The notes below the pieces were generated by a model, which saw only the letters and a program-made list of their open reading frames with translations, searched no databases and was not told the DNA's origin. A stretch of 33,793 bases of DNA from Pelomicrobium methylotrophicum (GTDB lineage Bacteria > Pseudomonadota > Gammaproteobacteria > Burkholderiales > UBA6910): the NCBI RefSeq assembly GCF_008014345.1, contig NZ_VPFL01000026.1, positions 1 to 33,793 on the forward strand. Reading direction: 5' to 3'. How positions within the stretch are numbered: position 1 is the stretch's first letter; each line of letters opens with the position of its first letter. The position numbers were made by a program, and so were the translations under genes. Positions 31,781 through 33,793 of the stretch are shown here, in pieces.

Positions 31781-33158
31781 GAACCTGTCAGATTTTTTGT
31801 GTGCAAGAGGTCATGAGATGATGCCGAAAAGGAAACACCATGACCGAAGCAATGAAGACGACCAAGAAGACCAAGAAACCGAAAGCGGAGCAGCTGTTCT
31901 CGGATAAACTGATCGACCGGCTTCTGGCGCAAGTCCGGCACAAGGATGCGCAATCCATTCTGGGGGAATCCGGGCTGGCTGGCCAACTCAAGAAGCGGTT
32001 GGCCGAACGCATGCTGGCCGCCGAGCTGAGCCATCACCTCGAGACCGAAGCAGCGCTTGGCAAGAGGGGCAACCATCGCAACGGCAGCAGCAAGAAGACG
32101 GTCACGACGCCGGAAGGCGAGGCGCTGGAACTGGCGATTCCGCGTGACCGGCAAGCCACGTGCGAGCCGCACCTGGTGGCCAAATACCAGCGCCGGCTGC
32201 CGGGCTTCGACGAGCGCCTCATCAGCATGTATGGGCGCGGCATGAGCGTGCGCGAGATCACTGGCCACCTGCAGGAAATCTACGGTCTGGAAGTATCGCC
32301 CGATCTGATTTCCACCATCACCGACGAGGTGATGGCCGAGGTCGAGCAATGGCAGCAGCGGCCCTTGGAGGCGATGTACCCGATTGTGTATTTCGATGCG
32401 CTACGATTGAAGATCCGAGACGAAGGAGCGGTCAGGAACAAGGCTGTCTATCTGGCGCTGGGTATCCATGCCGACGGCAGGAAGGAAGTGCTGGGCCTGT
32501 GGATCGAACAGACCGAAGGCGCCAAGTTCTGGCTGAAGGTGTTCAACGAACTGAAGAACCGCGGCTTGCAGAACATTCTGATTACGGTCGTCGACGGCTT
32601 GCGCGGCTTCCCGGAAGCGATCGAGGCGGTGTATCCCGAAGCGCAGATCCAGACCTGCATCGTGCATCTGATCCGCAACGCATTGAACCTGGCGAGCTGG
32701 AAGGATCGCAAGGCGTTGGCAGCGGCGCTCAAGCCGATTTACCAGGCGGCCACCGCTGAGGCGGCGGCCACGGCACTGCAGTCGTTTGCCGAGAGCGACT
32801 GGGGCAAGAAATTCCCTACCGTGACGGCGATGTGACAGCGGCAATGGGAGCAAGTCATTCCATTCTTTGCGTATCCCACGGAGGTGAGAAAAATCATTTA
32901 CACCACGAATGCCATCGAGAGCATGCACATGCAGCTACGCAAAATCGTCAAGAATCGCGGCCACTTTCCGAACGATGAGGCCGCAACCAAGCTGCTGTAC
33001 CTGGCCTTGCGCAATATCGAGAAAGATTGGAAGATGCCACCGATTACATGGAAGCAAGCGGTCAACAAGTTCGCCATCCTGTTCGGCGAGCGCTTCACGA
33101 ATGGCTTGCACTGAGATTTTTTAAACCTACCTCAGCACACAAAACTTCGGACACTTCC
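31781..33158 (+). mobile_element. Inner IS256-family element inserted in the outer transposase
   Basis: The ends 31781-31804 (GAACCTGTCAGATTTTTTGT then GTGC) and 33135-33158 inverted (GGAAGTGTCCGAAGTTTTGT then GTGC) are imperfect 24-base repeats. An 8-bp duplication, GCGCTGGT (31773-31780) and GCGCTGGC (33159-33166), flanks it. Removing the element and one copy restores FSASAISGINKGLDQ in the outer transposase, which confirms both boundaries. The element is 1378 bp long. Confidence 0.85.
31840..33114 (+). pseudogene. IS256-family transposase with one internal stop
   Basis: The 425-codon frame runs from MTEAMKTTKKTKKPKAEQLF to ILFGERFTNGLH. It is interrupted only by TGA at 32833-32835, where the family has Trp (TAM-stop-QRQWEQVIPFF), so a single TGG-to-TGA change is enough. 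The DDE residues are in YFDALRLKIRDEG, VVDGLRGFPEAIE and TTNAIESMHMQLRK; the last lies after the stop, so the 331-residue product lacks the catalytic Glu. All else looks recent and intact. Confidence 0.85.
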
Positions 33159-33674
33159 GCGCTGGCCGAAAAACTGTGCCCACACAGCTCCTCGGTGATG
33201 GCCTTGACCTTCCTCGTGGAAACCCCCTGAACATACATCTCGGCCAAGGCCGCCACCAGCGCCTTCTCGCTGCGCTGGTAGCGCTCAAACAGGGCAGTGG
33301 AGAACTCGCCGTTCCGATCCCGCGGTACCCGCAGCTCAAGCTTGCCGATCCGGGTCACTAGCCCACGACTGTAATAACCCGCCCGGTAGCCTTGGCGGCT
33401 TGCCGTCCGCTCGCCCGGCGCCGCCCCCCAAAACTCGGTCATCTCCCCTTCCAGCACCTCTTGCAACGCTTCTTTCAAAAGCCCCTTCATCAGGTCACGG
33501 TCGCCCGCAATCAGCGCTTCCACCCCCCAACTTCGTCTTATGCTTCCTTGTGGTCATGGTTTGCCCTCCTTCAGGGTTCAAGGTCGATCTACACAATCAA
33601 CCTCTTACCATGACCACCCCCTCCTCGCCACCACCGGCGTTTTTGCACACAAGTCAGCACACTACCCGCGGGGG

Positions 33675-33793
33675 CGCGAACCAGCGGACGTGTGGTGGCG
33701 CGAGGGCTACCCGTTACGCTTGGAAAGAGTACCCAGCCTGACGCGGTCGTTGCCGCCCTTGGTGAGCCGTTGTCCCGGCTCTTTTCGAGCCCG
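33675..33793. other. Sequence right of the IS256 nest, no gene identified
   Basis: A plus-strand frame reads PADVWWREGYPLRLERVPSL without a start or stop in the window. It may be part of a gene that continues past the edge, but the family is not recognisable. Confidence 0.25.

Larger units (their letters stand above)
30978..33557 (-). pseudogene. IS256-family transposase, split by an insertion and three small lesions
   Basis: The start MTTRKHKTKLG at ATG 33557 is separated from VEALIAGDRDLMKGLLKEAL by one extra G in a G6 run (33522-33527 region). The frame then enters the inner IS at 33158 after FSASA. It resumes at 31772 with ISGINKGLDQALARFATRHL and the DDE region (LDARYEKVRED, VVSDDHAGLKKA). 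A CAG-to-TAG stop follows DDDCL (about 31355), and one base is missing near 31175 between HLKSTN and LERLNEEIKRRTRVVRIF. The end LAQQKKEALRLAA is intact. Four independent lesions make it dead. Confidence 0.85.
30864..33666 (-). mobile_element. Outer IS256-family element, interrupted by a second one
   Basis: The ends are imperfect 26-base inverted repeats: 30864-30889 and 33641-33666 (inverted), sharing GTGTGC after the tip and GTGCAAAA at the inner side. They are flanked by 8-bp copies CGCGGGAG (30856-30863) and CGCGGGGG (33667-33674), 7 of 8 identical. Without the inner element and its duplication, the length is about 1417 bp, normal for the family. The transposase is on the minus strand and broken. 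Confidence 0.7.

Noticed and set aside
12054-32835. Reassigned TGA codon as explanation of stops in tnpB and IS256 genes
   Set aside because: The tnpB stop would need TGA for Arg and the IS256 stop TGA for Trp. Other genes use TGA as a normal stop (for example the Old Yellow Enzyme, macA and ATPase genes), and a TAG stop breaks the outer transposase.
1-33793. CRISPR array or retron
   Set aside because: No regularly spaced repeat array and no reverse transcriptase or cas gene is visible. The hairpin run at 4753-4995 has unequal stems and no adjacent reverse transcriptase.

Overview
The window looks like a chromosomal segment of a GC-rich proteobacterium. A betaproteobacterium is my best guess, from the gltX/tRNA-Ala/tRNA-Glu arrangement, the RND and NodT families and the codon usage; this is inference and no ribosomal marker is present. 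The segment is a patchwork of a few intact operons separated by gene remnants and insertion sequences.

Left part (1-6100): an ISL3-family element runs off the left edge and has cut an mrr-like restriction gene. Next to it are a short brxF (BREX-3 ATPase) and an excisionase-type HTH gene, so this looks like the stump of a phage-defence locus. Then come an HxlR regulator and a divergent unit of an internally deleted glutathione S-transferase, an Old Yellow Enzyme and a class III extradiol dioxygenase. After these lies decayed sequence (a gamma-glutamylcyclotransferase-like fragment and a frameshifted unknown gene) around about 240 bases packed with strong stem-loops and free of a convincing gene.

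Middle (6100-13000): a serine recombinase reads antisense into the 3' half of tRNA-Glu(TTC), which sits with tRNA-Ala(GGC) downstream of gltX. A tRNA-Val(CAC) follows on the other strand. Beyond it is a graveyard of mobile DNA: IS1595 transposase, the end of an IS21 element (istB) and a broken TnpB element with recognisable hairpin ends.

Efflux island (13000-24450): a TetR-controlled RND pump operon (adaptor, AcrB-type pump, NodT-type outer-membrane factor) on the minus strand and, diverging from it, a MacAB-type ABC pump operon (its own outer-membrane factor, MacA-like adaptor, separate ATPase and permease). Three near-identical 16-bp palindromes sit over the tetR promoter. A dead PIN-domain (vapC) fragment lies between the two operons.

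Right part (24450-33793): a decayed ISL3 element is followed by a NitT/TauT-type ABC transporter with an amidase. A sigma-54 promoter and an NtrC-like site lie upstream, so this is probably a nitrogen-scavenging operon. The window ends in one IS256-family element inserted inside another; both target duplications can be read, and removing the inner element restores the outer reading frame at the junction. Several transposases carry point nonsense or single-base frameshift lesions.
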